DNA of 64,000 nucleotides from Rachycentron canadum (GCA_038496675.1 CM076653.1:8927185-8991184), one strand, 5' to 3'. Counted from the stretch's first letter, positions 14,596-27,873 are shown. Numbers and translations are program-made. Notes: generated by a model from the letters alone, not told the origin.

Positions 14596-14626
<31 letters not shown>
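14596..14626 (+). repeat. (ATT)10 microsatellite
   Basis: Trinucleotide TTA/ATT run, uninterrupted. Confidence 0.9.
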
Positions 14627-17125
14627 CTTTATTTCATATGAAATCCACTTACAATTGTTTCATATAACATTTTATGTTCATAGACATAGACTTTGATACA
14701 TTCATCTAGATTTTTTGAACTTTATACAAATCTGGACACTCTTACCATACTCGTTGCATCACTCGTTTTTTAGCATTTAGCATCACACTCCTTTAACACT
14801 ATCTGACCCACAATACGGTCAGAATTGAAGCAGCAGAATTATCACGGATAGATGGACTTTTTTTTTGTTTCACGCATGCTTCTTCCATGTTGGGATCTGA
14901 TATCTACATTACCCACAATTCATCTACAGCATCACAAACAACTAAATTGTTGGTATTCTCCTATAAAACATTACCTTTGGGTTTCCTGCTCAGTCAGAAA
15001 AACTCTGAATTATAAAGATGCAAATGTTCAGCAAACATCCCAGGTTAAGAACAAGTCGTATAACTACAGGAGAGGAGTTACAAATGAAAGCAACCAGCTT
15101 GAGGCCAACAAGTTACACAGGAACTCTCAGTTTTTAATTTGCATTATTCCTTATTTCAGGCAACTTAAGTAAGAAAGCTTTAAAATGTTCAGTAAAGTCG
15201 ATCTGCTGATGGAGTTCATGCGATATGACAGAAAGCTCCAGAACAGCTACTAAAAGGACCTTTAGATGAGAATGATTTGTCAGCTGCTGTTTCCAAAGTC
15301 AATAACAAAGATTGAGGGTTAACATCTCTAAGTATAGGGACTGAGTCTTTTTACTTAAGCCACATGAGAACCATTAAACCATCTCCACGTCCACCAACCG
15401 AGGAAGGCCATGCGATGTGGTTGAAAGCTTTGTGGGGGGTTTTTTTCTGCCCAAGTCCAAATTGTTGTCTAACACTAACTCTAAAGTTCTAAATCAGGTG
15501 ATAACTCACATTTCATGGCTACCAAACAAATAAAGAGAGGATTTCGTAGTTAGAAGTTTCTCTAATGCCGCCCCTGGTGATTAGAGAGCCAATCTGTCAA
15601 CTGAATCACCTCGATTTAAAACTCCACACTGGAAATCATCCATTTTACTCAGGTGTGTTTTTTTGGTAAGAGACGGTAAAGTTCCTCCAACTCCACGGCT
15701 GCCGCTCTGAGACTGACTTCTGACCCCGCTGGAAGTCGTCGGGCCGAGGGAGAAACCACCTATAATGTGGAGCAGCACATTATAATTATCTGTCTGGTAT
15801 GCATTCTGTGCCTTTGTTTTCATGTGTTGGAGAGTGTGTTCATGTGTGTGTGTGTCAAAGAGTGTGTGTTGGGAGGCAGAGAGGGAGAGATAGAGACGAA
15901 GTGAATGAGCAGCTGTGGCAATATTTCCAATATTTACTCTCCTCCACTGAGTGCAGTTGCTTGGGCCTTTGAGGAGCAATCAAACATCCGGAGATGGTCG
16001 GAAGATTCTCCCTTTAAGCCACAAGGTTTTATTTGAGAAAGAATACCTTCTGTTCAAAGGATTTGCAGCCATTTCATTTGAATCCATCTGTTTTTAAGGT
16101 GAAAAAGAGAGAAGAGGGGGAGTGAGAAAAAAAATAAAACAACAACAACAACAGAAAAAAAAGCAGGCTATTGAACAGAGCATGTTTGTGCATCATATTG
16201 TGCTTGATGTAATGTAGGTCAGTGTTCTGCACAGCACCAGATAAGACACAGGGAACAAGTGTTGTGTGTACTTACAAGCAAATATCTGTCAAAATAGCAA
16301 TTGACAGATCTACAAGAGCCTTCTCTCCCTCTCCCTCTCTCCATCTCTCTTCATTTTTTTTTCTTTTTTTTTTTTTTGGCCGGGGAAGTGGTTCCTTCGT
16401 CATTAGCATTTTTGAAAAAAGGGCCAGAGATTTGGGCCTATCTGCCTCCACTCGCTGCCGCAAAGCCAGTCTGGCCCAGGTTGTTATCTGTGCACTACAG
16501 AGGTGCAGCTGTTTAGCAAATGGATTTGCAGATTTTTAAAGGGAGATGAGGAGAAAAAAAAAAAGGGGGGGAAGAATCAGGTATTCACAACAACCCTCCC
16601 CAAACTGGCATTTTGTGTATGTGCGTGCGGATATGTACGTGTATGTGTGTGTGTGTGTTTTCTTATAAATCTTTACCTTCTGTTTTCTGAAGCCCACATT
16701 ATTTTTGGAAATGGCATTAAACACAAAAAAGCATGAAAAATGCTTATTCTCTCTTTCTGCGCATTCCTTTATTCACTTTCCAGCCTCCCGAGGGGCCTTT
16801 TCTTCCCCTGAGCGGGCGCCATCGCCGCTCCAGTTGCCTAACTGGACCGAGGGAGGCTGGGAGTGGAAGAAGCAACCAATGGGTTGCTTTAGGTGGGGTG
16901 GGGATGCTGCTGTCTTCACCACAGCTGCTGGCAAGTGCGTCTCTTTTGTCTAATGCAATCCCAGTGAGGACGACACTCTTGCACACAAACACACACGTTC
17001 ACACACACGTGGAGGAATTCTGGCTTCAATCAAGGGCCCCCATGGGAGAGAGAAAAGGGCCCTAAGCCATTGGAGACACTGAGGGTGGTTGGCTTTCCTA
17101 AGTGGGGGTATGTACTGTATGTATT

Positions 17126-17317
17126 CACACACACACACACACACACACTCTTCACACGCACACACGCCTCCTCAAACACACACAGCCTTGTTCTCTCCCT
17201 CTTAAAGATGCAAACAGACACTGCCAACATATGTACACACATGCACGAATACGCTCAAACACACACACACACACACACACAGACACAGACACACACGCAC
17301 ACCACACACAGACCATA
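17126..17317 (+). repeat. compound CA microsatellite cluster
   Basis: (CA)n at 17126-17148, CA-rich sequence at about 17152-17185, and an interrupted (CA)n/(CAGA) tract at 17259-17317. It was probably one ancestral repeat broken by substitutions. Confidence 0.85.
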
Positions 17318-19490
17318 CAGCGGGGAGTGTGATGCCTCCGAGCTGCAGCCTCGGTCTCTACCAGGAGGTGTCGTATAACAAACCAGGAGGATGCAGAGAG
17401 GAGAGCGAGGCGAGCGTGACACCCACAGAAAACGAATGACACCCGAAACTTAGCAAATCACACACACATCTGACCTGGACCTGATGTGTGCGCAAACCAT
17501 TTAATGCTCTATTTATCACATATACAGAACCAGATTTTATACATTAGAGCAGATTAAAAAATGTATTACTAAGACAGGTGAGGTTACAAACAAAAATGTA
17601 CTTTTAAATACATTTGATGCTGTTCTGTGTCAAAATATGAAGTAAACATCTTCATATCTCAGCGTCTTTAAAGACACATTTATTGAGGTTTCTCTAATTT
17701 TGACGGTGCATTAAAAATGTATCAAATTCCCCTTTATATTTACTAATGTATATTTTAGTGAGCAATAAATATTGTACCATCTGTAACAGCAAGTGTAAGT
17801 CAATCCATGCATGTAAGTTATTCATGCTGTCACCCAGTCTTGCCACTCATCCTCTCTACTTAACACGCCTTGAATTTTGTAAGCTGCACGTGTTTGTCTG
17901 ACTCCGCTTTTATATTCATATTCTGTTTTTCCCCTCCTGCGTTCTTGTTTCTCTGCTGCGGCAACACAACAAAGATAATTAAAGTTTCATTTCGTCTTGG
18001 TTAACTCCACCCATCAGGTAGGCTACATAAAGCACATGAAAACATGATTCGAGGCTCTGCGAGGGAGGATGCAGCTGACATTTGGACACTCCTCTTGTAG
18101 ATTCTTGTTAAAATTTTAGATTTTAGATAAAATGGCTTCTTTTTTCTTGAGGGTGGGGCTTTTTTTTTATAAGAATCAACTTAAAAGATGTTTAAATTGA
18201 CCTCAAATAAAGACATTTTTGTAGCTACACATCCTTCCACTCCACAGGAAGCCACTTCCTCTCATGCTTCTGCCCGTACTCTGTTTTCCTTTGACTCGTC
18301 ACGTCTTTCCTCCTGTTTATCCTCGTTAAAAAAAAAAAAAAAAACCTTTGACCTTTGGCTCTGATGCTCTAAAAAGTCAAAGTGATTATTTCAGCCGTGG
18401 GTGCCTCTCAACAATTAACCGCACACACCGAATATGTACAAGCTGATTAATGACAGCAGGCCTGTACTGAGGGAAATGAATTCAGATTGAGTTTCACCGT
18501 TCGTCTCGTAATGTCAAGTTTTAATTTTCTTAAGCGAAGAAATAAGATATTCCAAAAGTTAGAATCAACAGATGCACCACTTTGCATTTGTTATCAGTGT
18601 AATTGAATAGGCTATTGTGCTGATAAATGCTTAAATGCTTTAAACGGCAGCTGAGGGGACAGTAGGTGTTCTTTGTAATGACTGATCTTGCTTCCAAAAT
18701 TAACAAAGAAATCTATTCAAATAGAGGAGAAGAGGTGTGCAGGTGTCTTTTAATTTTATTCATCTTCTTTGCTGAGCCATTAGTGTTTTTTTTTGTCTTT
18801 GCCCAACCGTTGTGTGGGCGGCAGAGCTAACAATTAAACGATTGTTAAGACAATTGAGAATTGATAAAACTGTATTTAGATGGTTTAATATTCGAATGTT
18901 ACTTTACTGTAATTACTATTAAACCATTTAACCTCAGAATATCTTTTTTAGGAGGGAAGCTGGAGCATGAACAGACAGCTGGTGTAAAGTTGAGGAATTA
19001 TCAGATGTCAAAGTTGGAGAAAAACAGATTAAAACATGGAAGTGTAAATTGTTTTTAATGACAGTAAATCAGCAACCCTCGTCAGGAGCTGAACTTTGCA
19101 TTTGATGAAAGTTAGTTTCACCTCTTTGCTTTGCTTTGAAGGCTGCAAGGAGATCAGGTGAACCGGCCGTTGTCAGAGCGGGTGACGAATGGGTGCAGAG
19201 AAAAAGAGGTTTTGGTTTTTTTTTTTTTTTGGATTTTTTTTTTTGGCCTTCATCAGCACGGTCTAACAGATGCTGCCTGTCCGCATGTTCCTCCCCTCTG
19301 CCAGAAATATCAGGCTGGGAATTAGGAGAGGCGATCTATAATTTAACGTAACAAGTGACAGTTCATATGCTGCAGCAGCAAAGAGCCACAATAGGAGTGC
19401 ATCTCAGTGTTGGAGATCCAGGCTCGCCTCAAGCCATCGCCTCCTCCCTCAAAGTGGAGCAGGAGTGAGGGAGGGTGAAATGGGTGAAGG

Positions 19491-19491
<1 letters not shown>

Positions 19492-19528
<37 letters not shown>
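19492..19528 (+). repeat. (AC)18 microsatellite
   Basis: Uninterrupted CA/AC dinucleotides, the longest pure CA tract in the window. Confidence 0.95.
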
Positions 19529-19529
<1 letters not shown>

Positions 19530-19691
19530 CATATATCGCCTGTACTTCTCTTGCTTTCTGCCAGGTAGTGGAAAGAAGAACCTCCAGTGTGGCATAATGA
19601 CTTTGCAGGGAAACAATAAGAAATAAATACCTTGGAGCTCCCCTATTAGTCAACACTTAAAAATCATTTTTCCCCCCCTCCTTCCTGCGCG

Positions 19692-19716
19692 CTCTCTCTC
19701 TCTCTCTCTCTCTCTC
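19692..19716 (+). repeat. (CT)12 microsatellite
   Basis: Uninterrupted CT dinucleotides within a longer CT-rich region. Confidence 0.9.
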
Positions 19717-20059
19717 CCTCTCTTTCTGACTCTCTCTCGGTCTTAATGAGCCTCTTGTTGGGGAGATAACTAGGGCCGCCGCTCTGCTCCGTGGCGTTCA
19801 CGATGAGGAGACTGTTCGCTGTAATCACACAGAGGCTTGAGATGGAGGGAGCCTGGATTAGCTACTTTACCATGTGTGGAGTGTTTAACATGGCACCCGA
19901 CACCGTGCTCCTTCCTGTCTTCACTAGACAAACACTCGCCGTCATTAATTTCATTTGCTTATCACAATCACCCCCCTCTGTTCTCCTTCTCTCCACCACT
20001 CCCTTCATCCCTCAAAAAAAAAAAAAAAAAAAAAAAAACACTTCAATTTGGACCCTTCC

Positions 20060-20390
20060 TGCTTTTTCGATTCAGGCGTCAGTGCAAATTATTGCAGCCC
20101 GCTGCTAAGAATTACTAGGTAAGGAAGCTAAATGAAGATGAAGAATTGGAAAATGTTTCCAGTTGGAAGAATGTTGATTACCAGGGCCGGGGTCCTGGAG
20201 GATTCCCCTCTATTTATCCTCATATTTTGAGCTGCCTCTCCCATCCCACTCCCCTCCAAGCTTCTCCTGGGGCCTTGGAGAAGCAGCTTGCACTCAGCGC
20301 TGCCAAAAGAATTTATTAGAGCAAATGGTATTGTAAGCCCTATGGAAGGCATACCTTATGTGAAGATTTAAAAGATATTAGGAGGATGGC
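20060..20390. promoter_or_regulatory. candidate conserved non-coding element
   Basis: Non-repetitive block with motifs such as gtgcaaattattgcagccc, gctgctaagaattactaggt and gaatttattagagcaaatgg, starting directly after a 25-base A run. No coding potential. Selected by sequence texture only. Confidence 0.25.
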
Positions 20391-21689
20391 GCAGGCAGGA
20401 ACCCAGGTGTGCCTGGTAATAGCCATTGTCTTGAGTGTGTGCGCATGTGCGCGTGTGGGTATTTACATGTGGCTCAGCGAGTTTATGTGAGCTTCTGCCT
20501 GGCAAGACAAGAAGAGGAGCACAATGCACCCAAGACACCCAGAGTAGACTGACTCTGGTGTGTACAAACAGCACATATCTCCATCATAAACCTGAGGTGA
20601 AGTCTATATTAAAATCTATATTAAAGCTGCTATATTCAATCACTCTGAGCCATAGCCGGGTCACAAATCGTCTTGTTTATCACTTTATTTCCCTGGAGTG
20701 CCGGATGGGTGGAGTTTTATGCTGTTAGGCCAGTTCTGATAGGTCAGGTGTGTTGTCAGTCACAGAGAAGGAAGTAAACTCCAAACGTGATCGGGCTGAT
20801 TGTCTCGACTTCCTGTTGTAGATGATTCTTTCATTTCTGATGAGGTCTGTGAAGGCAACTCTTTTTGTGATAGCTTAAATTTGTACAGATTTGGATAAAG
20901 AACAAGGTTTTTGGGTTTTTTTTTTTGTTAATTATTTGTATTTTTTGGCATGTTATGGCTCCAAGTGGGCTCAGCACTTGAAATCACAAATGACACATCT
21001 AACTAACTAACTGTGTGCACATAGGAAGGTCACTGTTTTTCATGCCTTCAGTGCAAAGTTAGTTTCTGCAGGAAGTTTCTGATCATTTGGATGTGATTGA
21101 TTCTAATCATTCTATTTCATCTTCCTGTCTTCTTCCATCTTTGCACATTTAAAGCATGTTTTCTGATAAAGACAAACCGTGTCCGTAGCAAAATCCATTT
21201 TCGTCTCAAAAACTAAACTTGTAATGATTTCAGGCTTCTGTACCGGCTGGAGCTGTTTTGGTGCTTAAAATGCGTATTAAGTGTAGTATGGTAGCAACAC
21301 CTTATCCACATTATGCAGCTCAATTATTCCATGAGCAACACCTGCAAAACAAATTTGGCATTCAAATTTGCTAAGGATGATCAAACAACGCCGAAACACT
21401 GTCATTATTTCTCCCTCACATACGGCAGCAAGGGGAGGAGAAAAAAAAATGTTGTTTTTTTTTTTTTTTTCTGGATGCACCAAATTAACTATTCAGCTGG
21501 AAGCAAACTTCATTTTATAGGTTTCATTCACCTCATTTACCAAAGTGTATTTAACTGCCATTGCAAAAACAACAACATAAATCGATTTGGGTCCACAAAT
21601 CTCACCTGCAAGAGAAGGAAAAAAAAATCACTGAATATATAAGAACTTTTTTTTTTTTTTTTTTTTTACTCCCCTAAAGTCTGGATGTG
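20391..21689. other. intergenic, nothing recognised
   Basis: AT-rich with T runs near 20921, 21454 and 21647-21667. No gene, structural RNA or classified repeat is visible. Confidence 0.6.
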
Positions 21690-22170
21690 TCAGGCCACAC
21701 CTTTGATAACTTTCACAATAAAGCTCCAACTACAGCATTGTCTCCATCTCCGAACACCGCGTAAGCAGCTCTCTGAAACCCAGAAGTTGACGAGGAGTCT
21801 CACACTTCCTCTTTGCCTCTTGCTGTGAAATTTTAGCAACATTATCCCGCTCTGCTCCACTATGCTAGCCTTGCACTCTGACGCTAGATAAAGAGAAATC
21901 AGGGCTAATGAATTGCGCCTCCCCGGATATAATTCTGTAATAGCTATAATCAGGCCGTTCTGAGCACATGAATATACATGGCCGGCATCAGCTGCAATCC
22001 TGTTGGTGGTCAATATTCTTGAAGCTTTGCCAGTCGGGGAATATTCCTGCTTCCCTGCTCTGCCTTAATGTTATCAGGTAACACACACTGGCATTAAATC
22101 CCACAGCAAAATAAAAGCCTCTTTTTGGAAGCCTTCACAGTAGACAATGCGGCTCTCACCAAAAGCCCTT
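21690..22170. promoter_or_regulatory. candidate conserved non-coding element
   Basis: Repeat-free segment of mixed composition, with motifs such as gggctaatgaattgcgcctc, tctgtaatagctataatcag and gcattaaatcccacagcaaa. It lies between T-run-rich flanks and has no plausible exon. Regulatory function is inference. Confidence 0.25.
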
Positions 22171-23280
22171 TAAGTGTTCGTGTTTTAATGTCATTACGGC
22201 ACCACGAAGCAGCACACAGACCGGGCGGGAGGAAGGGAAAGCAAAAAAAAATAAAAATAAATAAATAAATACCTTAAAAAAATGGAGCTGCAGCTTGAAA
22301 GGAGAAACCCTACACAAGACCTCAAGGTACATTTGCTCTGAGCAGAGACAAAAAGACTCAAGCAATGGCAAAAACAAACGGGACGGGTTTATTACGTTTA
22401 TGCGGTGAATAGTGGAACAACGGCCTAGGCAGTCCTCGCTGACAGCTTCTAAAGCCGCAGATTTGTGCCCATTAGTCACACATTTTAGCAAGAAGGTGGT
22501 TTCTAAAGTGCATTGATAGGGATTACAGTTCTATCCTTTCCTGTCTTTCTTTCAGGACCGAAACATGCGGCTGATTCCTGAGATGCCAGGAGGTTTCTGC
22601 AAAGAAAAGAGTGGGGGAACTATTGTATTTGTTTTCTAAAATGGCAATCCATAGGGTATTAAGGGGCTTAATCTGTGATTAATATTTTAATGATACAAAA
22701 TAAGCAGCAAATTCTGAAGTTTACACCGTCCCACACCACAGGAAGGTTTATTTACATGATGTCTGGGAGAGAGGGAGAGAAAGAGGCAGATGAATGCAAA
22801 ACACGTTCGGTTGAGATTACATGGTGGCACTTGGGTGCGATTACACCACGAGGGATTTGAATAATCTCAGTTTATTGAGTTTGAGATATTTTGTAATCGT
22901 AGATTAGTTTTAACAGGGACATTCTTAACCATGCTCTCCAAAGCTCGGATTAAGGCAGATAAGAGTTTGTGGCAGTGAATCCAAAATCAGTATTTCAGGG
23001 CCTATTAGTCCTCTCGCACCCTACAAGATTCTTCCCCTGGGTCGAGTTTGTGTTTTCATACTTTGCCTTTATCTTTTTACAGTCTAACACACTGACATAC
23101 AGCAAGTCGCCCTGTTTAACACAACAACACAGTTTGTTGGCCGGGGTTAAAGGACTTGATCATGGGGTCCTCTGTCAGAAATCCTGCCCAATAAACAAGT
23201 TGGTTTCAGCTGTCACAGAAAACGTGGATGAAGGGAAGCGGCTGGATCATCACAAATGAATTTATTCTACATTTCAGCTT
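22171..23280. other. intergenic, non-repetitive
   Basis: Includes (AAAT)-like simple sequence at about 22247-22270 and an AT-rich segment with tgtgattaatattttaatga near 22672-22692 that could also be regulatory. No coding features. Confidence 0.5.
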
Positions 23281-23540
23281 CCAGTGGTGGAAAGTAACAA
23301 AATACTTCACAATTTCAAAGCAGTTGTACTTGAGTCGTTCTGTTTTGTGCCACTTTGAGCTTCTACTCCACCACATCTCAGAGGGAAATGTCATTACATT
23401 CAGTTAACATAGAAATATACGATCAGTTTAAAAAGACAATGCATCGTGCTAGACTGAAAAATCCAACATTTAAAATCAGCTCCTCCTCAGCAAACACCAA
23501 AGCACCAATTACATATTAACACATTAATAATAATGCCTCA
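23281..23540 (+). repeat. teleost interspersed repeat, family E, copy 1 (left part)
   Basis: Opens ccagtggtggaaagtaacaa at the known left end of this fish family, continues agttgtacttgagtcgttct, cttctactccaccacatctc then agagggaaatgtcattacat, and ends in an AT-rich body with acatattaacacattaataa. A second copy with the same order is at 51090-51441, and the right end of the family is at 39100-39135. The right part is missing here. Family name not assigned. Confidence 0.65.
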
Positions 23541-24799
23541 AAAACACACTGATATTTGGTCATTGGGCATGATGAGTGGTTTAATACTCTTTACTTTATC
23601 AAAATTAAACCACCTTCAGCTTCTGTCACTACTTTAATAAATAACAGAAAACTCATCCTGTCCTCTAACGACAGCCATAAGTTGTAAAGTCAACTATTTA
23701 ATGCATGCTTTACTGCTATTTCAGTAAAAGCACGCCATAGCCTAATTCAAATTCTAAAATATGCATGAGGGCCATAAAAAGTAGAGTCAGCTTTTTTTCT
23801 TTTTCTTTTTTTTTTACCCACAGTTATCAATTTAGAAATCATAAAGTGTCATTTGTTCATGAAGATTATTACCATCAACTATAGATGCAATCACACCTGG
23901 ACCCTTTATTCAGCAGAGTCACTCATCTCTTCACGTGCAAAAAAAAAAATCTTTGGGGGTCTAATAATCTTTGTATAAAACGGAGTCAGAAAAAGAACAT
24001 TTCAAGTGGGGTCTTCTGAGAGTTCAGATCTACTCCCATGACCTCAGTCACTCCTGGTTGTTTCAAAGCAAAGAAGAAGTAGAAGGAGGGAAAAAAATAC
24101 ATTAGATAACCATCAGTGTCTCCAATATCTTTCCTCAAAGAGGCTGAAGGCCCACATTGCCTATAATTGGATTTGATTTGCACTCCCAGCATCAGTTAGG
24201 GAGATTAAGGGCAAGCACAAAAATCCCCACGATTCCTTTTCATCCAGATGACAAGCAAGGCCTAACAGATCCTGAAAGGAATATTTGTGACGGAAACCTT
24301 CGCGTCTCCTCACACAGAGGCTGCTGGAAATGACAGTCCTGGGGAACAATGAACACATAATAAAAACGTAGATTATTATGGGTGTCTTAAGGATTCGTTT
24401 GATGTTTTTTTTTTTTTTTTTTTTTTTCCCCCCTTGCATCGAAGTGGGGAGGGAAAGTGCTGCTCGGTACCTGGATGATCAAGACGAATTCCTCAACAAT
24501 TTCAGATTCACAACAAGGTGGAACAATAGTTTACTTGTTATAAAATGCCCAACCAGAGATGGTTAAAAAAAAAAAGTTTAAAAAAAAAAAAGTTGTGCTG
24601 TACAGTGTATAGAGACCAAATCATGCCAACAAAAGCTCTCAGTCAGAATAATATAAGACTTAACTTATTTTTCTTCCTCTTCATCGCCTGTGGGGAGAGG
24701 GAGGTTCTGTTCTGGCCTGATAAGTCATCTATTTGAATGGATCGTCATTCTCACAGGTATGTAAATAAAAAAACAACCCATATTCCTCTCCCCTTTATT
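23541..24799. other. intergenic, nothing recognised
   Basis: Several T or A homopolymers (about 23800, 23939, 24405-24427, 24565 and 24578). No gene or classified repeat is visible. Confidence 0.6.
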
Positions 24800-25030
24800 C
24801 CACTCTTTTGACAACGAGCAATGCTTACACTAGATTAAATATCACCATCAATAGACTTCCCCACGCTCGGGTGTCGTATTCACTCTACCCCATGCCAAAA
24901 GACTAATATTAGTATCTCCAGAAAATAATCTCTCTTTATTTCGCAAGTTCCCCGCTAAGGCATTCACATTCGCATTTATCAGAGGATTTAAATGCGGATG
25001 AAATAGTATATAAGCTGGATCCCCTCAGGA
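24800..25030. promoter_or_regulatory. candidate conserved non-coding element
   Basis: Repeat-free block with motifs such as ctagattaaatatcaccatc, gactaatattagtatctcc and gcatttatcagaggatttaa. It is immediately followed by purine-rich and G-rich DNA. Selected by texture; no conservation test is possible. Confidence 0.25.
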
Positions 25031-25227
25031 GAGGTTCTCATTCTCTTGTATTCTTTCAGATGGGGAGAGAAAAAGAGAGGGAGCACGCTGCACCTTGGCG
25101 TAGAGAAAAGGGAGGAGGAGGATGCCGAGGAGGAGGAGGAATTAATTTTTCCCCTCTGGGAGAAACACATGCTGGATCTCAAGAGTTGGAGGGAATCTTC
25201 CCATCTTGCTCTGATTGGCATTAAGAG

Positions 25228-25274
25228 GGTGGGGGGAGGGTGGGGGGTGGTGACGGTGGTGGTGGTGGTGGTGG
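25228..25274 (+). repeat. G-rich block and (GGT)n, quadruplex potential
   Basis: Four runs of three to six G separated by single bases (25228-25248), followed by a GGT trinucleotide repeat to about 25274. This fits an intramolecular G-quadruplex pattern on the plus strand. Confidence 0.6.
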
Positions 25275-25553
25275 GGAGCGGAAAGGATGAGAGGGAAAGA
25301 GATGCCACGGTTGTTACTAATGATTTATTGTCTGAAATGTGAACGGTGTTCTGGTGGGTGCTTGTCGTTCAAAACGCTCAGCAGATCTTCTTTGCAGTGG
25401 GTTTTGGCTTTATGTCTGTCAGCTTCACTAAATTCACAATCAGGTGTGTGAGACTCAAACAACTGGGACGCCTGTTTCCCTGTGTGCGAGAGAAAAAGAG
25501 CAAAGACAAAAACTTTGAAACATGTTTTGATACCTGAAAAAAAAAACAAAAAA

Positions 25554-25556
<3 letters not shown>

Positions 25557-25593
<37 letters not shown>

Positions 25594-25605
25594 AACAAAC
25601 AAACG
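25557..25605 (+). repeat. (AC)16 and (AAAC)4 compound microsatellite
   Basis: AC dinucleotides run directly into AAAC tetranucleotides, preceded by A runs. Confidence 0.9.
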
Positions 25606-25611
25606 AGAAAA

Positions 25612-25707
25612 GAGCTGCACGTTACCATTATTTTCTTGACTGACTAATCTGCTGAGTATTTTCTCAATCGCTTCATTGTTTGGTCCATAAAATATGAGAA
25701 AAATCAT

Positions 25708-25740
<33 letters not shown>

Positions 25741-25819
25741 GCAAGAGAAAGAAAAGTTGGAACAAGAGAGTTTTATCAAAATAGTCGCCAATGAACAGAG
25801 AATCATTTCAGCTCCAACC
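25612..25819 (+). repeat. teleost interspersed repeat, family B, copy 1
   Basis: Begins gagctgcacgttaccattat, continues tgagtattttctcaatcg and ttgtttggtccataaaatat, and ends tcaaaatagtcgccaatga then catttcagctcc. These are the order and ends of the same family as the satb1-intron copies. A 28-base T run (25710-25737) interrupts it. Confidence 0.6.
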
Positions 25820-27379
25820 GCGACAAAACTAAAAACCTGCAGGTATTAAAGTGACACCTCATGAAAGGAGCTTGGGCACTTAATGTGTGGAACTGACTCA
25901 TATAGATCATATACACAGCTATACACAAGTATTAATCTGTGACATATTTACACAAATATAATGTCACTTTGAAAATGATGAAGTCAAGTCGAATTAGTTT
26001 TGGCTTTAAAGCACAACTTCACACAGCTTCTACGAGCAACAGTGAATCGAAACTCTGATGAATAAGGAAAAACATGAAGGGACATTGATTAAACCTTAAA
26101 AGAGAAATTCAGAGATATCCCTCCACCTTCAACAGTGCGTATGAGGATGCAATAGGTGGGAACAAGAGTAGAGTAATATAATCTAGAGTATAATCTGATA
26201 CTTAGATAAAATAAATCCATAAATAAAAACAGATGATTCCGTTCTTTACATTGTTGTCGTCTCCAGTTTTTCTCCAAGGCACATGGTTACAGTTTGGGGG
26301 AGATGGTGCACATGACCTTTAATGTAAACTATGGTTGTGGTATGGTTAGTTAGTCAAAAGAAAGTGGTTGTGATTATTAAAGGAAAACAAAGTCCAGATC
26401 TGAGGCCCACGCCCAGGCTACATGAAGGGCACTGACTGGTACTGGACATAAACCATGAGGAAGCGTCCAACATGGGGGTCATTCCTGAGGATACCGAAGT
26501 AATATCTGTTCTCTGCAGCAACAAGGATGAGGACTCTAAGCAGCTTCTGGGCTCATTGAGACATTGAGACCTTTACCGGGCCCTGAACTCCCAGATCTCT
26601 GCTGTGAGCAGCAACTCTGGAGACGGGAATGGTTTCTCTCAACCTATCTGCTCTGTCTGTGGCAGCAAACCCGGTCTATACGGTGCATAGGAATTGATTT
26701 GGTTTGTTTGGCGTCTGCAGAAGTGGGAGACCTGGCGCTGATAAACGCCAGGAGTGAAGGAAATCTTAACTTCCTGAACGGCAAATCCAAAAGGTGAGAG
26801 ACTTCAGAGCCCCGCCCGCAATGTTTGATTGGCAGGTAAAGTTTTTTAAAGTGCTGCAGTTGCTGCAGGAGTGAGAATAAAAACAAGACTCTCACAGATC
26901 ACCACTTTAATATTTGATAGTGGGTGCGGGCTCCCTACCACTTAGTATAATTAAATCAGTTGAGACCTTACTTATAAAGACTGGATTTGGACGCCATCTA
27001 TGTCGTATCGGATTTCATTCACTCAAACAACTGGGACGTTGGTTTCATTGTGACAGGCAGAAGGACAAAAAAAAAAAACCCCAAAAAAAACACATACCCA
27101 ATATTTGATGCATTTACACAACAGACGCACAGATAACGCAGTTAATGGCCAGACGTCTAGCCAGACACTGTCCTCTGTGTGCTGATGGGTAGACAGAAGG
27201 CTGAGGAGCTGCACACAGATCAACCCATATTGACTCAATCTATTGACAAATGAATTTGGGGGCAAAGTCCTTCTGCGAGTTGTTGATTTAGGTGTCACAG
27301 TTCATTCCTGTTAGTGCCAACACTCACAGCACATATCTCTTTCTTGATCTGACAGCAAGCTGTGAGTTCAAATATCCTT
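25820..27379. other. intergenic, no gene recognised
   Basis: Mixed sequence with no recognised gene. An 18-base identity, actcaaacaactgggacg, at 27021-27038 is shared with 25453-25470 on the same strand, possibly an old dispersed repeat. A-rich interruptions occur near 27067-27088. Confidence 0.5.
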
Positions 27380-27850
27380 TTATTAAAGAACAATATATCA
27401 GAATTTCACACAGTTATCGCAGTGCAGCGAGTTTCCATAGCTGTGCTCATTAAGAAAGAGTGCAAATATGAAGCATATCATAGCGAGCCATTAAAAATTC
27501 TGAAATAATGTCTGCGAATTCAAAATGGAAATGAAATGAATGCAACACAAAGTTTGTTTTCTGCAATATTATAGTCAACCGACTACATTAAAAAGCAATT
27601 AAAACTAACTATTGCATTACAAGGAAATGAATTAACTTTCAGCACATTGAAATGCATGTTTTCTCTATAAGCACGGTGTAAATGAAACTCTTCATTAAGG
27701 ATTAAGAAATAATAAAGAAAATTAGTCTGTACTATGAGCCTTTAAAATGTTCATTATTAGCTGTATTTGTTTTAATGAGCTGTCTCAGAAAAAAAGGAAA
27801 ATATAAGCGGAGAGAAAAATCTGCCATAGACTTTAATGTCGTGATAACTT
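27380..27850. promoter_or_regulatory. candidate conserved non-coding element (AT-rich)
   Basis: Long repeat-free AT-rich block with dense homeodomain-type cores: cattaaaaagcaattaaaac, gaaatgaattaactttcagc, cttcattaaggattaagaaa and gttcattattagctgtattt. There are no microsatellites or long homopolymers for about 450 bases, unusual for this window. It is the best texture-based enhancer candidate in the desert, but still inference. Confidence 0.35.
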
Positions 27851-27873
27851 GATCAAGTTTCCGAGTTCATATT

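Larger units (their letters stand above)
12561..20059. other. intergenic; microsatellite-rich, no gene recognised
   Basis: Holds an ATT repeat (14596-14626), a T run at 16366-16377 in a CT/T-rich block, the CA cluster at 17126-17317, A runs near 18330, T runs near 19213, a CA repeat at 19492-19528, a CT repeat at 19692-19716 and a 25-base A run at 20014-20038. Open frames overlapping these (for example around 16.7-17.4 kb) are low-complexity translations such as poly-Thr-His. A frame of 114 codons at 13686-14030 shows no domain. Confidence 0.6.

Noticed and set aside
17102..17442. Open frames encoding Thr-His or Cys-Val repeats
   Set aside because: Translations of CA/TG microsatellites.
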